DNA from: a virus
IMG/VR virus record: IMGVR_UViG_3300020418_000005
Location: 1 to 64,000 of that record
Reading direction: 5' to 3' (one strand)
DNA: 64,000 nt
Shown: in pieces, positions 62,938 to 64,000 of the stretch
Position numbering within the stretch: the first letter of the stretch is position 1
How the letters are laid out: each line of letters starts with the position of its first letter
Position numbers and translations under genes: made by a program
The notes under the pieces: generated by a model
Database searches by the model: none
What the model was told of the DNA's origin: nothing
Seen by the model: the letters and a program-made list of their open reading frames with translations, nothing else

Positions 62938-64000
62938 TTACTCTTTATATGCAGTGAAGGATGAATTAGCAACGTCAACGTCAAGGTATACCTCACGCAT
63001 TGCTTTGATATCATTAGAAAGGGGTTTTACTCTTAGTGAAATACGATTATCAAAGAAACTTCCTTTAATAATTGTTAAGGCATACATCTTTAACTCACCT
63101 TTTACATAATCTATGTCGCCAATATCGCTGTCAAGGACAACCTTTTCACCAGTTACGCTATCTAGTCTATATAGGACAATTTTCTTATCCCTATCCTCAA
63201 CGTAAACATCAAAATTAGGATATTCAGTTACCCTAAAACCAGTAGATGACAATACAGGATCATCACAGTCCTCATCAAAGGCATTTTGGAAACATACCTC
63301 GTAATAGAATGTAGAATTTAACTGTGGGTAGAAGTCTTTTCTCATTATGACACTGGTGAGATTAGAATTGATACTCACATCAGCATCATCTATTACACCA
63401 ACAAATTTACTATACCTAAACTTGCCATTAAACTTCTCAGTATCACTTATATCAATATAAGACTGTATACTAGAAATTGTCTTATCTCTAATTTGTGCTG
63501 GTCTTTGATCAGTCATACCACCATTGTAAAAAATCTTACTTGTCATTTCAATATACAAAATAGATGGATCTACAATCTGTGGTTCTACAGATGCAACAAC
63601 ATACTTCTTAAGATCACTAACAATTTGTGATTTTGTTAATGATGTAAGGTAACTTGCGTCATTTGGTTTTAATACAATGAATACTTTTCCATATTGTGGA
63701 GGATCCTGATCCTCTCCACCAAATATAATGATATCACTTGTTGCTGGATATACTTTTCTTACAATTGCTTCATAGTCCTGTGCGGTCACTGCACGGTCTT
63801 GTGTGCCATATGCTTTTGGAGCAGTGTATTTTATCTTAGAAGTACTTTCTACTGCTTCACCACCCGAAGAGGCAGTGCTTGATGTAACTGTAGTTGTAAA
63901 AGCGTTAGGACTTACACCATTTGGATTTTGTACAACACCAGTAAAGACAAATGTCTTAACTCCATTACTTTCAGGACCTGAAGTTGTAACATATGATACT
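62938..64000 (-). CDS. gp6: Baseplate wedge protein gp6, C-terminal part
   Basis: The frame is open to the window edge, so the N-terminal part lies outside. About 353 residues are visible. The segment TAPKAYGTQDRAVTAQDYEA, then IVRKVYPATSDIIIFGGEDQDPPQYGKVFI, is the hallmark of the baseplate J/gp6 family, and the C-terminal beta part ends SSFTAYKE. An internal GTG near 63789 is not the start, since homologous sequence continues upstream of it. gp6 forms the wedge ring that contracts with the baseplate. The stop lies 4 bases before the next gene. Confidence 0.93.
   Translation of the reverse strand, partial: VSYVTTSGPESNGVKTFVFTGVVQNPNGVSPNAFTTTVTSSTASSGGEAVESTSKIKYTAPKAYGTQDRAVTAQDYEAIVRKVYPATSDIIIFGGEDQDPPQYGKVFIVLKPNDASYLTSLTKSQIVSDLKKYVVASVEPQIVDPSILYIEMTSKIFYNGGMTDQRPAQIRDKTISSIQSYIDISDTEKFNGKFRYSKFVGVIDDADVSINSNLTSVIMRKDFYPQLNSTFYYEVCFQNAFDEDCDDPVLSSTGFRVTEYPNFDVYVEDRDKKIVLYRLDSVTGEKVVLDSDIGDIDYVKGELKMYALTIIKGSFFDNRISLRVKPLSNDIKAMREVYLDVDVANSSFTAYKE

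Noticed and set aside
63787-63789. GTG at 63789 as start of the last gene
   Set aside because: The frame is open upstream to the window edge and encodes typical gp6 sequence there, so the gene begins outside the window.
1-64000. Photosynthesis genes (psbA, psbD, hli, petE), tRNA genes, integrase or attachment sites
   Set aside because: Looked for because they are common in cyanophages, but no sequence in this window supports any of them; ho1 is the only clear photosynthesis-linked auxiliary gene.

Overview
The window is a piece of the genome of a T4-like marine cyanophage (a myovirus of Synechococcus or Prochlorococcus). All supported genes lie on the minus strand, densely packed and AT-rich. 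The T4 morphogenesis order is clear: gp6, gp8, neck gp13-gp14-gp15, gp16, gp17, gp18, gp19, gp20, gp21, gp22, gp23 (read from right to left). A cyanobacterial-type heme oxygenase, a conserved KGGLN-type small protein, and the giant baseplate and fibre proteins typical of cyanomyoviruses point to the host group. No tRNA, integrase, insertion sequence or CRISPR array was seen.

Right part (64000 to about 24150): baseplate and fibres. After the C-terminal part of gp6 come a 3663-residue protein in the gp7 position, gp8, a 2701-residue protein, a 68-residue coiled-coil protein, an 1833-residue protein, a 166-residue protein, a 3457-residue fibre-like protein, a glycine-rich adhesin-like protein and a small fibre-assembly-like protein. 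The four giants cover about 35 kb, over half of the window. They are mosaics of small beta and helical modules that recur within and between them, including cupredoxin-like domains.

Middle (24125 to 15250): an accessory block. A 428-residue fibre gene is followed by an unbroken chain of twelve overlapping genes: three unknown genes, a 560-residue fusion of a U32-like iron-sulphur domain with a class I methyltransferase, seven consecutive 2-oxoglutarate/Fe(II) oxygenase genes, and a small coiled-coil gene. This is the most unusual part of the window and may form one modification system.

Left part (15222 to 1): neck genes 13, 14 and 15, the terminase genes 16 and 17 separated by small genes, ho1, an eighth 2OG oxygenase and a staphylococcal-nuclease-like protein, then sheath, tube, portal, prohead core, protease, scaffold and the N-terminal part of the major capsid protein.

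T4-type late promoter motifs (TATAAATA, or C at the second-to-first position as in NCTAAATA) lie 25 to 53 bp upstream of most structural genes, so the window is largely a late-expressed region. Many gene junctions are ATGA or TAATG overlaps, indicating translational coupling.
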